Assembly (NCBI GenBank): GCA_035561515.1
Contig: DATMXP010000021.1
Location: 1 to 64,000 of the forward strand
Direction: 5' to 3'
DNA: 64,000 bases
From: Terriglobales bacterium
GTDB lineage: Bacteria > Acidobacteriota > Terriglobia > Terriglobales > Acidobacteriaceae
Below, piece after piece: positions 1 to 8,933 of the stretch (position 1 is its first letter; every line of letters starts with the position of its first letter). The notes below the pieces were generated by a model, which worked only from the letters and a program-made list of their open reading frames with translations, did not search any database and was not told the origin of the DNA. Position numbers and translations under genes: made by a program.

Positions 1-50
<50 letters not shown>

Positions 51-115
51 TTCTTCAAAATCCCGCGTAACTCGCTGAAAACCAAGTTCGAGAATTTTCG
101 GCAAACATCAGGGTT

Positions 116-531
116 CTAAAATCGTCCTCTAAGGCCGACCAATCTTTTCTCTCGCCTCTTCAACATCTTACGCAGCTTTCGCGCGCTTCGATTTTGACTG
201 CGATTTCGGTATATTCGGATTCGAAGTACCGAAGGCAATTCAAAGCCGATTCCATACTCCTCAGCCCTCTTCTTCCGAAATGCAGCGTTATCTTTCACCA
301 TGTCGTAGAGATCGTCCATCGACGTCCCCGCGTGACCCAACCAGTAGTCACGAAGACCCTTGGGACATGCAGTTTCGTTCTTCAGGTACGTGTTGCGGAA
401 ACGACGGAACGCGTGGGTTCCCGCCTTGTGATCTCCCGTGTGCGAATTCACATAACCAAGCTTACTGCTCCTTAGTCTTCTTCTAAGTAGGGCTTTGTCG
501 TCGCAGCGATATTCCGAACGTCACTGGAGAA
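116..531 (-). pseudogene. tyrosine-recombinase (phage-type integrase) remnant, C-terminal part
   Basis: The frame is open from a TGA near 532 down to 116, but only the catalytic C-terminus is recognisable. It contains the HxxR box (HAFRRFR), the LGHA box and a nucleophile-type Tyr in SMDDLYD, followed by a tail ending in GIGFELP that I associate with integrases of this group. The N-terminal DNA-binding and core domains and a good start codon are missing, so this is a truncated gene. It lies 66 bp from the tRNA end and points toward it, the usual layout of a tRNA island. It most likely carried the metal-resistance operon in. Confidence 0.75.
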
Positions 532-545
532 AGCTGACGCCTGAA

Positions 546-1430
546 TCAGAAGTCCAGGTCACCGTAGCGACATTCCTGGTCTTCAATCTGGATGGTCGCA
601 TGAGAAATTCCGTATTGATCTTTCAACATCCTGCGGAGTTCTGTCATGATCCCAATACCTTGTTTTGGATTCTCAACACAGACATGGCAGGTGACGGAAT
701 GCACGCCCGACGCCAGTGTCCAAAGATGGAAATCATGTACTTTCACAACGCCGGCAAGCTTCAACATCTCCTGCTGAACAGCTTCGGGGCTGATATCCGA
801 AGGAGTTCCCTCCATCAGCACATGGGCCGTGTCTTTGAGCATCTTGATGGTGCGAGGAATGATGAATAGACCGATCGCAGCGCCGAAGATTGGGTCGGCC
901 AGGTACCAGCCTGTGGTCTTCATAATGATGGCTGCAGCGATGACGCCAATGGAACCGAGTGCGTCACTAAGAACTTCGAGATAAGCCGCCTTCGCATTAA
1001 AACTCTCGTCCGAAGAGGAGGCGAGGAGGCGCATGCCAACCAGGTTTATTACCAAACCGAGGCTGGCGACCACCAACATCGGCGTGCTGGTTATTTCAGG
1101 AGGATGAGCAAATCGCCGTATCGCTTCGTAGAGAATGTATATCGAGATCAGTAGCAGGATGGCCGCATTCGAAAAGGCTGCCAAAACCTCTGCTCGATAG
1201 AACCCGAAGGTTTTATCGTGCGTTGCCGGACGTTCAGCATAGCTCATCGCAAGCAGTGCTAAGCCGAGAGCTCCCGCATCAGTGAGCATGTGGCCCGCAT
1301 CGGCTACCAGCGCCAAGCTCCCGGTGAGAAATCCGGTGATGCCTTCGGCGAGCATGTATGTCGTGGTAAGCCCAAACACGAGCGCCATCCGGTTCTTTCT
1401 CTGTCTCTTGTCGACCACTGACGTTATCAC
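546..1430 (-). CDS. czcD: CzcD-type cation diffusion facilitator
   Basis: A 294-residue CDF-family protein expected to export Zn2+, Cd2+ or Co2+ from the cytoplasm in exchange for protons. Six membrane helices fill residues 15-205. The metal-site motif DAGHMLTD lies in helix 2 and the second site (LEVLSDALGS) in helix 5. A cytosolic ferredoxin-like domain (MEGTPSDI...VHDFHLWTLASG) follows. Length is normal for the family. The listed start is GTG; the GTG four codons on (1418) has better spacing from AGAAGG. It is the last gene of the island operon, separated by 300 bp from the P-II gene, so it may have its own promoter. Confidence 0.9.
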   Translation of the reverse strand: MITSVVDKRQRKNRMALVFGLTTTYMLAEGITGFLTGSLALVADAGHMLTDAGALGLALLAMSYAERPATHDKTFGFYRAEVLAAFSNAAILLLISIYILYEAIRRFAHPPEITSTPMLVVASLGLVINLVGMRLLASSSDESFNAKAAYLEVLSDALGSIGVIAAAIIMKTTGWYLADPIFGAAIGLFIIPRTIKMLKDTAHVLMEGTPSDISPEAVQQEMLKLAGVVKVHDFHLWTLASGVHSVTCHVCVENPKQGIGIMTELRRMLKDQYGISHATIQIEDQECRYGDLDF

Positions 1431-1731
1431 CTTCTGAGTCTGGATTCATTCTCTGCAACGACGCGTCGTCAACGGGGTAAGATGCTAACGAATGACCCGA
1501 CGCGAAAAACTGTTCTTCGTTCTAGGATTTGTTACGGCAGCGGTGATCGGCGCTGTTTTGCATCACCTTGCGACTACTCCTCATTGAAACGTGCTCAGAT
1601 TTCACGCTGACATACTAGACATGATGATTGATGTGTAAGAGTCGCAAACAGTGCCACTCGAAGGCTTGTCGGGGGCTCTCTTGTCGGCTACGTGGCTAGT
1701 CGGTTTGTGATCGGAGTGAGCCCTCGTTTTG
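1431..1731. other. 300-bp spacer between czcD and the P-II gene
   Basis: No convincing gene. A 31-codon rightward frame at 1492-1587 would encode one hydrophobic helix (MTRREKLFFVLGFVTAAVIG...) and is preceded by a weak GGGGTAAG. Nothing else supports it. The stretch could hold a separate promoter for czcD or mark the join of two cargo pieces. Confidence 0.4.
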
Positions 1732-2073
1732 CTAGATCGCCCCTTCACCGCGATCGCCGGAACGGATCATCACCACCTCGGACACAGGAGACACAAAGAT
1801 CTTTCCGTCGCCGGGATTGCCGGTGTGAGCTTTTTCCAAAATGATTTGCAACACTGGATCAACAAGTTCGTCGGCAACAACAATTTCCAGTTTTGCTTTC
1901 TTTACATAATCGATGCCGTCATCGAGTACAGGGTTCGGCGATCCGACGGCACGTGCACGGCCGAAGCCGCGCACGTCCGAGACGGTTACACCAGGCAAGC
2001 CCTCGATCTCCTTGAGTGCCTCCACTACCTTGGATAGCAGAAAGGGCTGGATAATCGCTTTGATCTCTTTCAT
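1732..2073 (-). CDS. P-II family signalling protein linked to a metal efflux pump
   Basis: A 113-residue P-II protein. The start MKEIKAIIQPF, the strand before the T-loop (VRGFGRARA) and the C-terminal signature TGNPGDGKIFVSPV...IRSGDRGEGAI are clear. The T-loop differs from GlnB/GlnK: the uridylylated Tyr51 is absent and the loop reads AVGSPNPVLDDGIDYV. GlnD modification is therefore unlikely. It starts 8 bp after czcA and has no amtB or glnA neighbour. A P-II subgroup near heavy-metal RND pumps is known to me from general knowledge. A role in sensing nucleotide state for, or binding to, the pump is inference. Confidence 0.88.
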   Translation of the reverse strand: MKEIKAIIQPFLLSKVVEALKEIEGLPGVTVSDVRGFGRARAVGSPNPVLDDGIDYVKKAKLEIVVADELVDPVLQIILEKAHTGNPGDGKIFVSPVSEVVMIRSGDRGEGAI

Positions 2074-2081
2074 AGATTCAC

Positions 2082-5000
2082 CTAAATCTCCACTTCTTCT
2101 CGCCGTGCCTCAAACCAGCGATACAAGGTTGGAAGAACAAATAGTGTGAGTAGAGTTGATGTGACTAGACCACCGATAACCACAGTCGCCAGCGGTCTCT
2201 GCACCTCAGCTCCTGCACTGGTCGCGACTGCCATGGGAACAAATCCCAGGCTTGCAACCAGAGCGGTCATCAGGACTGGACGGAGTCGGGTGATTGCTCC
2301 TTCTGTCACGGCGTCTTCGAGGGGCGCACCCTCTCGGCGTCTCTGAAGGATGTAGGAGATCAAGACGACACCGTTTAAGACCGCGATTCCAGAAACGGCG
2401 ATGAAGCCGACGCCTGCTGAAATACTCAGTGGCAACCCGCGCAATGCTAGAGCCAGTACTCCACCGCTCGCGGCAATCGGCACGTTCAGGAAGATCAATA
2501 GTGCCGGCCGCATCGTATTGAAGGTGGTGTACAGAAGAATGAAGATCAAGAACATCGAGAGAGGAACGACAATCATCAACCGCTGTGTAGCTCGTTGCAG
2601 ATTCTCGAATTGCCCGCCCCAGACAATCCAATAGCCAGTTGGCAGTTGTATCTTGCCCCCCACCGCGGCTTGAGCACCCTTGATGAAGCTTGACAGGTCC
2701 CGACCGCGCACGTTTGCTTCCACACTGATTCGGCGATGAATATCCGTTCGGCTGATTTGTGCAGGGCCTTCTTCCGTCCGGAGCTCTGCCAGTTGGCTGA
2801 TTGGAATCAGGCGCCCTTGAGGGTCAGCAACTTTGATGTTGCCGATCTTTTCGACAGCATCGCGATCCGACTTCTCAAATCGCACTTGAAGGGCAAAGCG
2901 TTTTTGGCCTTCAAGCACCTGCCCAACCTCTTTGCCACCAATTGCCTCTACGGCGTCAAGGACGTCACGTGTGTTTATTCCGTAACGCGCAATTTGATCA
3001 CGTCGAATATTTACTCGCAGATAAGGCAAGCCACCCGTTTGTTCAGCTTTAACATCGGCTGCGCCTTTAATCTGAGACACCACTCGGACAATCTCGTCGG
3101 CCTTCTGCCGCAGCATGTCGAGATCGGTGCCGTAGAGCGTGATCGCAACGTCCGAACGAACGCCGGCAATCAACTCCTGCATTCGCAGTTCGATTGGCTG
3201 CGAATAGCTGAAGATATTGCCGGGTACGTTGTCATTAAGCGCTTTGTCAAATGCCTCAATTAGTCCTTCACGAGTAGAGGCCGTCTTCCACTCATCGTGG
3301 GGCCTGAGGATGACGTAGATATCACTCACCTCAACGCCCATCGGGTCTGTCGCGATCTCTGCTCGCCCTGTACGAGAGATCACGGTTTTCACTTCAGGAA
3401 ACTGCCTGAGGACCTTTTCAGCCATGGTTGTGCCGTGGACCGACTCTGACAGAGCAACGCTGGGAAGGCGCCAACTCTGAATGGCGATCGTTCCCTCATC
3501 CAGTCGAGGTATGAACTCGGCACCCACGAAAATGGTTGTGATCACACCTAGCGTCAGCGCGACAACTGCAATTCCTGCGGTCAACCCTGGCCGTGCGATC
3601 GCTTTCTTCAGCCATGGAACGTACCGCGCCTTGACTTTGTGGACGAGCTTGGACTCTTCTTCTTTGACGTTCTTCGCGAGGAAAAACGAACTAAGCACCG
3701 GCATCAGCGTCAGAGCAAACACCAGCGAAGCAACGAGAGCGAAGATTACCGTCAACGCCATCGGGCGGAACATCTTCCCTTCGACGCCTTCAAGAGTGAG
3801 GATTGGGAAATAGACGACGATGATGATGAGTACGGCGAAGAAGACCGGTCTGGCTACCTCTCTCGCCGAATCAAGGACTACCGCGAAACTATTCTTCTCT
3901 CCTTTCGCTTTGGCTTCCGAAAGATGGCGGATGATGTTCTCAACCATCACGACGGAACCATCGACGATGAGGCCGAAGTCGATCGCTCCAAGGCTCATCA
4001 GGTTACCGCTGATGCCGAACCAGACCATGCCGCCAAATGCAGCTAACATCGACAATGGAATTGCCGCAGCAACGATCAGCGCTCCTCGAATGTTTCCAAG
4101 GAAGAGTAGCAGAACTACGATCACGAGTAGCGCGCCTTCGAGCAGATTCTTCTCGACCGTCTTGATGGTCTTCTGCACGAGATGAGTGCGGTCGTAATAC
4201 GTATCGATGGTCACTCCCGCCGGCAATGTTTTCTGAATTTCATTCAGCTTCCGGTCGACTTGATTCGCAACTACTCGGGAATTTTCGCCAATCAGCATCA
4301 TCACCACGCCAGTGACGACTTCTCCCCGCCCGTCTCGCGTGGCTGCACCCTGGCGAAGCATCGGGGCAAACTGGACGTTCCCCAAATTCCTTATGTAGAC
4401 GGGGGTACCATTCTTGCTCGCACCCACGACAATGTTGCCAATGTCCTCAAGCGATCCAACCAGACCTTCGCCGCGAACCACGTATTGCTCCTGGTTGTGC
4501 TCGATGTACCCGCCGCCCGAATTGAAGTTGTTGCGCTCGAGCGCTTCGAACACCTTCGAGAGTGGAATGTTGTAGCTGACCAGGCGGTTGGCATCGAGTT
4601 GAACTTCGTAGGTTTTTAGTTCCCCTCCATAGCTGTTCACCTCGACAACGCCAGGGACCGACCGCAAGATGGGAGCAATGTCCCACTCGAGTATGCTGCG
4701 CAAATCCATCAGTGACTTGCCTTGTCCCTTAACTTCGAACTGGTAAATCTCGCCCAACCCCGTGCTGATCGGCCCCATTTCGGGTGTACCGAATCCCGCG
4801 GGAATTGCTTCTTTCGCTTGCGGTAAGCGCTCCATGACCAGTCGGCGGCAGAAGTAGATATCCATCCCTTCTTTGAAAAAGATGGTTACCGAAGACAAGC
4901 CAAAACGTGAGACGGAGCGAATTTCCGTAACGCCAGGCAATCCGCTCATTGCAGTCTCGACCGGGAAGGTGACCAAGCGCTCGATCTCTAGCGGGCCAAG

Positions 5001-5162
5001 TCCGGGGGAATTAGTGAGCACGATGACTTGGTTGGGGGTGATATCAGGTACGGCGTCGATGGGCAGCACCTGCATGGCCCAGATACCCACACCAATCACC
5101 AGTAAGGTAAAAACGATCACCAGAAATCTATTGTGAAGCGCAAACTCAACGATTCGGTTCAC
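2082..5162 (-). CDS. czcA: heavy-metal RND efflux pump, inner-membrane subunit
   Basis: A 1,026-residue HME-RND transporter, the proton-driven pump of a tripartite CzcCBA/CusCBA complex exporting divalent or monovalent metal from periplasm or cytoplasm. Helix 1 is at 13-30. The helix-4 signature DFGLIVDGSVVMVEN gives D395, D401 and E408, the proton-relay pattern of CzcA-like zinc/cobalt/cadmium pumps. The first porter domain has the usual ITPNQVIVLTNSPGLGPLEIERLVTFPVE opening. Full length and intact. It begins 2 bp after the adaptor gene ends and is followed by the P-II gene. Substrate class is inferred from motif type only. Confidence 0.95.
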   Translation of the reverse strand: MNRIVEFALHNRFLVIVFTLLVIGVGIWAMQVLPIDAVPDITPNQVIVLTNSPGLGPLEIERLVTFPVETAMSGLPGVTEIRSVSRFGLSSVTIFFKEGMDIYFCRRLVMERLPQAKEAIPAGFGTPEMGPISTGLGEIYQFEVKGQGKSLMDLRSILEWDIAPILRSVPGVVEVNSYGGELKTYEVQLDANRLVSYNIPLSKVFEALERNNFNSGGGYIEHNQEQYVVRGEGLVGSLEDIGNIVVGASKNGTPVYIRNLGNVQFAPMLRQGAATRDGRGEVVTGVVMMLIGENSRVVANQVDRKLNEIQKTLPAGVTIDTYYDRTHLVQKTIKTVEKNLLEGALLVIVVLLLFLGNIRGALIVAAAIPLSMLAAFGGMVWFGISGNLMSLGAIDFGLIVDGSVVMVENIIRHLSEAKAKGEKNSFAVVLDSAREVARPVFFAVLIIIVVYFPILTLEGVEGKMFRPMALTVIFALVASLVFALTLMPVLSSFFLAKNVKEEESKLVHKVKARYVPWLKKAIARPGLTAGIAVVALTLGVITTIFVGAEFIPRLDEGTIAIQSWRLPSVALSESVHGTTMAEKVLRQFPEVKTVISRTGRAEIATDPMGVEVSDIYVILRPHDEWKTASTREGLIEAFDKALNDNVPGNIFSYSQPIELRMQELIAGVRSDVAITLYGTDLDMLRQKADEIVRVVSQIKGAADVKAEQTGGLPYLRVNIRRDQIARYGINTRDVLDAVEAIGGKEVGQVLEGQKRFALQVRFEKSDRDAVEKIGNIKVADPQGRLIPISQLAELRTEEGPAQISRTDIHRRISVEANVRGRDLSSFIKGAQAAVGGKIQLPTGYWIVWGGQFENLQRATQRLMIVVPLSMFLIFILLYTTFNTMRPALLIFLNVPIAASGGVLALALRGLPLSISAGVGFIAVSGIAVLNGVVLISYILQRRREGAPLEDAVTEGAITRLRPVLMTALVASLGFVPMAVATSAGAEVQRPLATVVIGGLVTSTLLTLFVLPTLYRWFEARREEVEI

Positions 5163-5164
5163 TG

Positions 5165-6391
5165 TTACTCCTCCCCGCCGATGAGTTCACGCATGAGAGC
5201 ACTTTTCACATAGAAGCTGCCCTTCGTTACAACTTTGTCACCCGATTTCACTCCGGATTTGACCTCGACCAATTCCGGAGTCCGCTCGCCAATCTCAATC
5301 GTTCGTTTCTCGAATTTGGTCGGCTCCGTTTGGACGAAGACCACAGGCTGTCCACTAATCTCCTGCACTGCTGACGCGGGCACGCTGACGCCAGTGCGAG
5401 ATTCCTTGGTGGGAACCGTGACGGTGGCGAACATCTCGAGTTTGAGTCGACCGGCGGGATTCGTGAGTACGCAGCGTAATTTGGCGGTGCGCGATGCCGG
5501 ATCAAGCGCATCGCTGAGATAGGCAATCTTTCCAGTGAAGACTTCACCCGGATAGGACGCGAGAGTAACGTCGCATTGGCCACCACGGGCAACGTATTGA
5601 ATGTCCTTCTCGTACACATCCGCAAGTGCCCAAACCGTGCTGGTATCGACCACGGTAAAGAGCTCTTTGTCGCGACCGACAACCTCGCCCTTCGATACGT
5701 CGTATGTTGTAACCACGCCCGCCAGTGGCGCACGAACCGTATTGTGCGAGGCGGTGCGATGTACCGCGTGTTCGGAGCTATTGAGGCGCTTGATGTCCGG
5801 ATCGCTCATGCCGAAGCGATGCAGTTTCTCTTCCGCTCTTGCAACTTCCGCACGACGGCTTTCAACCTCTGCGGTGGCTTGTTGATACTCCGCGCGGCGA
5901 AGTTCAAGCTCTCTCGGAGAGATCGCTTCCACGGCAATCAACGAATTGGCACGTTCGACGGATCTCTTGGCAACTTCTTGTTGTGCCTCTGCTTTGTCCA
6001 AGCCACCTAATAAATTCTTGTACTCGCCGACCGACTCACCGAGCTCAATGCTGTCGTAAACGAGCAGCGGTTGGCCCTTCTGGACTCGATCTCCAAGCTG
6101 CACGAATACATCTTCGACGACTCCCTGTGAGAGCGGAACGATATGAGAAACGCGCGCTTCATCGGGAGAGATAACGCCTGTCGTCGTAACGACTTGCTGC
6201 ACCTTGCGCTCGACGGTAGTTGCAAACTCGATGCCGCCGTTCCTCTGCGCATCGGCGCTGATCTCGACGACGTTCGGATCGTGTTTTTCCTCTTGCTCAC
6301 CTGATGACGACTTTCGTGAGCGCATCAGCAATAGCGCGGCGGTGAGAGCAACGACTACAACGATTCCGGCAATGATTGCCTTTCTATTCAC
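5165..6391 (-). CDS. czcB: heavy-metal RND efflux periplasmic adaptor subunit
   Basis: A 408-residue membrane-fusion protein of the CzcB/CusB type that bridges the inner-membrane pump and the outer-membrane channel. It has an N-terminal membrane anchor at about 6-23 and a short charged stretch. The lipoyl half-motif LGDRVQKGQPLLVYDSIELG is followed by a long helical hairpin (about 125-195), the second lipoyl half (VRAPLAGVVTTYDVSKGEVV), then beta-barrel and membrane-proximal domains. No CusF-like or extra His-rich metal domain is visible. It lies 1-2 bp from both neighbours, so translation is probably coupled. Confidence 0.92.
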   Translation of the reverse strand: MNRKAIIAGIVVVVALTAALLLMRSRKSSSGEQEEKHDPNVVEISADAQRNGGIEFATTVERKVQQVVTTTGVISPDEARVSHIVPLSQGVVEDVFVQLGDRVQKGQPLLVYDSIELGESVGEYKNLLGGLDKAEAQQEVAKRSVERANSLIAVEAISPRELELRRAEYQQATAEVESRRAEVARAEEKLHRFGMSDPDIKRLNSSEHAVHRTASHNTVRAPLAGVVTTYDVSKGEVVGRDKELFTVVDTSTVWALADVYEKDIQYVARGGQCDVTLASYPGEVFTGKIAYLSDALDPASRTAKLRCVLTNPAGRLKLEMFATVTVPTKESRTGVSVPASAVQEISGQPVVFVQTEPTKFEKRTIEIGERTPELVEVKSGVKSGDKVVTKGSFYVKSALMRELIGGEE

Positions 6392-6392
6392 T

Positions 6393-7673
6393 TTAAAATT
6401 CCTTTCCTACCGAAGCCTGGAGTTGGAAGACGGCTACGTTGTAGTCATAGAGTGCGAGGTTGTAGGAGCGAAGTGTCTCGCGATACACACGTTCAGCATC
6501 GAGCAATCCAATCAGATCGAGCGCACCCAAGCGGTACGACTCCTGTGCGATCTCGTGAGCTTTTCTGGCCGCGGGCACATACTCCTGCTCTAGAACTTTG
6601 ACTCGTTCGGTTTGTGTGCTCAGCAACTGGTATCCCTGCTGTACCTCCCGCTGAACCGCAAGCAGTGAACGGCTGACTTCGTATCTCTGCTGCTCAATCT
6701 GCGCCGTGGCTCTGTCGATGCCGGCTTGATTTCGGTTGAATATCGGCAATGGCAGAGTGATCCCGAAAACGGCGGTATTAACGCCAAAATCCCGCTTGTA
6801 GCCAAATGAAGGCGTCACATTGGGAATCGCTTCGGCCCGCTGCAGGTCGAGATCTCGACGATTCCGTTCGAGCCGCTGTTGAGCAGCGGCAAGATCTGGG
6901 CGACTCTGGATTGCCAGTTGCTGCATCTCCGCTAACTGAACAGGTTGCAGTTTGGCAGTCAGCGATTCCGTTACATCGAACTGGCTGGTGAGATTTCCAG
7001 ACCCAAGCAATTCCAGCAGTGCAGTTTTTGAATTGACCAACTGGAGACGAGAATCTAGAGCATCGGTGTAAAACCGCAATCTTTCCGCTCTAATCCGGTT
7101 CATCTCCAAACCAGACAGTTCACCTTGCTTGAAACGTTCTTCATTCAGTCTGATGACGTCATCGAACTGCTTCAAGATCTCCTGGGCGAGAGATAACTGG
7201 CTCTTCGCAAGTACGACCGCGTAATAACGGCGCTTTACTTCCAGTCTCAGTTCTCGTTCAACGTTCTGAATATCTGAACCAGTAGCGCGTAGATCTTGTT
7301 GGGCCACCTGTGTGCGTTTTGATCTTTTTCCACCAGTCTCAATGGTCTGTCCGGCTCGAAACGTTAGCTCCTGGTTATTCCAGAACGATCCCGGGTTCGA
7401 CTCGAACAACGGATAGCTTTCGGAGTTTGCATCGAAGTCCGGATTAGGACGCTGTTTCGCTTGCCTTACGTTTGCATTGGCAATGGCAAGATTCTGGCGA
7501 TCCCGGAGCAAAGTGGGATTGCTACGCATCGCAATCTGTAGAGCATTGGACAGCGTGAGCTGTTCCGGCACTGAAACAGGCTCTTGAGCTGGCAAAGCGA
7601 CAGGCGCAATCAGCGCCAAAAATATTAATAAACTGCCTGCAATGGGCAGGGCTTTTGAGGTCATTTCGACCAC
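6393..7673 (-). CDS. czcC: TolC-family outer-membrane channel of the metal efflux pump
   Basis: A 426-residue outer-membrane efflux protein. A signal peptide (residues 1-29, ending VALPAQ) is followed by two repeats of the OEP fold. These start at LTLSNALQIAMRSNPTL and near QLAIQSRPDLAAAQQRLERN, both typical helical hairpin openings. It would carry metal ions across the outer membrane in complex with the CzcB- and CzcA-like proteins encoded just downstream. Its start overlaps the end of the sigma-like gene by 13 bp, so the two are likely co-translated. Confidence 0.92.
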   Translation of the reverse strand: MVEMTSKALPIAGSLLIFLALIAPVALPAQEPVSVPEQLTLSNALQIAMRSNPTLLRDRQNLAIANANVRQAKQRPNPDFDANSESYPLFESNPGSFWNNQELTFRAGQTIETGGKRSKRTQVAQQDLRATGSDIQNVERELRLEVKRRYYAVVLAKSQLSLAQEILKQFDDVIRLNEERFKQGELSGLEMNRIRAERLRFYTDALDSRLQLVNSKTALLELLGSGNLTSQFDVTESLTAKLQPVQLAEMQQLAIQSRPDLAAAQQRLERNRRDLDLQRAEAIPNVTPSFGYKRDFGVNTAVFGITLPLPIFNRNQAGIDRATAQIEQQRYEVSRSLLAVQREVQQGYQLLSTQTERVKVLEQEYVPAARKAHEIAQESYRLGALDLIGLLDAERVYRETLRSYNLALYDYNVAVFQLQASVGKEF

Positions 7674-8155
7674 TCCTTCAAACTGGAAATTGAGCTTATC
7701 CGTGGGCTGGGAACGGAGACATTCATTTCGCTGCGGGACAACAGTCTGTTCAGTTCGCTCAACCCAACAACGAACAACCGTCGAGTTTCCGAGGGAGGGA
7801 CCTTAAGTATTTTGGAGGTTCTCTCGACGCTTAGGGAAAGTCCTCGGACGAGAACAACAGCAGCGCGTTGCATGTGACCTAACTGCGTGAGCGCTCTTAT
7901 CAATTGATCTTTGGTGCAAGTGGGACCTGGCTGCGCAGCTATCCCATTCGCTAACGCTCGCCTCATGAGCGATACGACAGTCTGATCATCGACTTTCGTG
8001 CCCGTTGCCCGAATGTGCTCAGCTAATGTGTCGATGATGAGCGTTTCCGCCACCGATTGACTGCCGACAAAGAGCTGAAAGAAGCGAAGCAGGACGGGTG
8101 ACCACTTGAATGAAAAATGGTCCGCGTCCGCGATGACGCGTCTCTTCGTGAACAT
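7661..8155 (-). CDS. sigma-70/ECF-like protein heading the metal efflux genes
   Basis: A 164-residue protein that looks like a short ECF sigma factor. Residues 14-50 resemble a worn region 2 (LLRFFQLFVGSQSVAETLIIDTLAEHIRA). Residues 95-145 form a better sigma region 4 with helix-turn-helix character (HMQRAAVVLVRGLSLSVERTSKILKVPPSETRRLFVVGLSELNRLL). The aromatic -10-melting residues are not obvious, so it may not be a functional sigma factor. It could instead be a region-4-like regulator of the operon. No anti-sigma gene is adjacent. The position directly before czcC, overlapping it, suggests regulation of the pump. Confidence 0.6.
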   Translation of the reverse strand: MFTKRRVIADADHFSFKWSPVLLRFFQLFVGSQSVAETLIIDTLAEHIRATGTKVDDQTVVSLMRRALANGIAAQPGPTCTKDQLIRALTQLGHMQRAAVVLVRGLSLSVERTSKILKVPPSETRRLFVVGLSELNRLLSRSEMNVSVPSPRISSISSLKEWSK

Positions 8156-8242
8156 ATCTGCGAGTCCGCTTGAAATGAAAAACAGTGTCCGTGTAGAGAT
8201 CGAAACTGGGGTTATCCCAAGGCGATCAGGACAGAAGCAGAG

Positions 8243-8578
8243 CTAGGCGCGAGGAGGGTGATAATAAGGTTCTGAGAACTCCAGCAAGCGAACCACAGGA
8301 TCAGGCTGAACGGCCGGTTGGATCGTCGAGACGGCAGCCAATTCAAAATTCGGAGTAGGCGAAACATGGGAACAGCAGCAGAAGCAGTCTTCGTCTCCAT
8401 CGGGTACCGCTGGAATCGAAGTTCCGTGGTCGTCAGCAGAAACAGCCGAAGACGTCTGGATCGAAGGAGGGATGGGTGGAAAATCGTTGTCAGCCTGACA
8501 AAGCGCAGGCACGCCCATGTCCACTACCGCCCAAAGCAGTAGGAACAGGGCCGCGATTCTCTGCCACCGGTTTGACAT
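8243..8578 (-). CDS. small exported protein with a Cys cluster, first gene of the metal operon
   Basis: A 111-residue protein with an N-terminal signal sequence (hydrophobic 8-22, ending near ALCQA). It has a proline-rich body and a compact DEDCFCCCSH motif with Cys65, Cys67, Cys68, Cys69 and His71. I do not recognise a named family. The acidic-Cys-His cluster in a periplasmic protein at the head of an RND metal operon fits a soft-metal ligand, so a metal-binding sensor or chaperone feeding the pump is the simplest guess. Its start lies 33 bp from an inverted repeat in the promoter region. Confidence 0.6.
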   Translation of the reverse strand: MSNRWQRIAALFLLLWAVVDMGVPALCQADNDFPPIPPSIQTSSAVSADDHGTSIPAVPDGDEDCFCCCSHVSPTPNFELAAVSTIQPAVQPDPVVRLLEFSEPYYHPPRA

Positions 8579-8589
8579 CTCAGAGCATA

Positions 8590-8629
8590 TGATACGGGAA
8601 ATCCACCCTGTGTCACAGTTATATGTGAC
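8590..8629 (-). promoter_or_regulatory. inverted repeat and possible promoter of the metal operon
   Basis: A perfect dyad GTCACA-N6-TGTGAC lies at 8612-8629. On the minus strand GTGACA followed after 16 bp by TATCAT could be -35 and -10 boxes, with transcription starting almost at the first codon (8578). The dyad overlaps the -35 box, as expected for a repressor operator. The regulator is unknown. Confidence 0.4.
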
Positions 8630-8700
8630 GAACTGTGGTTGATGCCGAAATCAGCCTCGAGAATTTCGCGGTGCATCTCGGTACAAAAGGGGCAAGGAAG

Positions 8701-8732
8701 AGGTCGGAGGTCAAATCCTCTCTCCCCGACCA
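8701..8732 (+). repeat. second copy of the tRNA 3' end (attachment-site repeat)
   Basis: The sequence from GGTCGGAGG to CCTCTCTCCCCGACCA repeats positions 20-50, except that one T of the T-loop is missing. No tRNA 5' half precedes it. It is therefore not a working tRNA but the far attachment repeat of the island that starts at base 51. Confidence 0.85.
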
Positions 8733-8774
8733 ATCATTCCAGTGAGCGTTTTGCCCCTCCTTCTACCACGCGCG

Positions 8775-8933
8775 TTACCTTATCAACGCGCTCTTCCACC
8801 ACGTCTTTGAGTAAACATCCAACGTTATGCTTCTGGTGCTACCGGCATGGCCCATGCTGTCGAGGAAGTCTTCGCAGGCAAATCGCTCCGCTGCGGTCCA
8901 TAAATCACTCCTTGAGCGATGTAGCTTTGTGGC
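8775..8933 (-). pseudogene. second tyrosine-recombinase remnant
   Basis: A 53-codon open stretch bounded by stops at both ends. It carries SMGHAGSTRSITLDVYSK, which matches the LGHA box and the Tyr nucleophile region of phage-type integrases. The HxxR box and everything N-terminal are gone. It lies 42 bp to the right of the second tRNA repeat and points to it, the same geometry as the left remnant. It is a different lineage from the first remnant, because the region round the Tyr differs. Confidence 0.6.

Noticed and set aside
1492..1587. 31-codon frame with one hydrophobic helix
   Set aside because: Only a weak ribosome site and no family support; mentioned in the spacer entry but not called as a gene.
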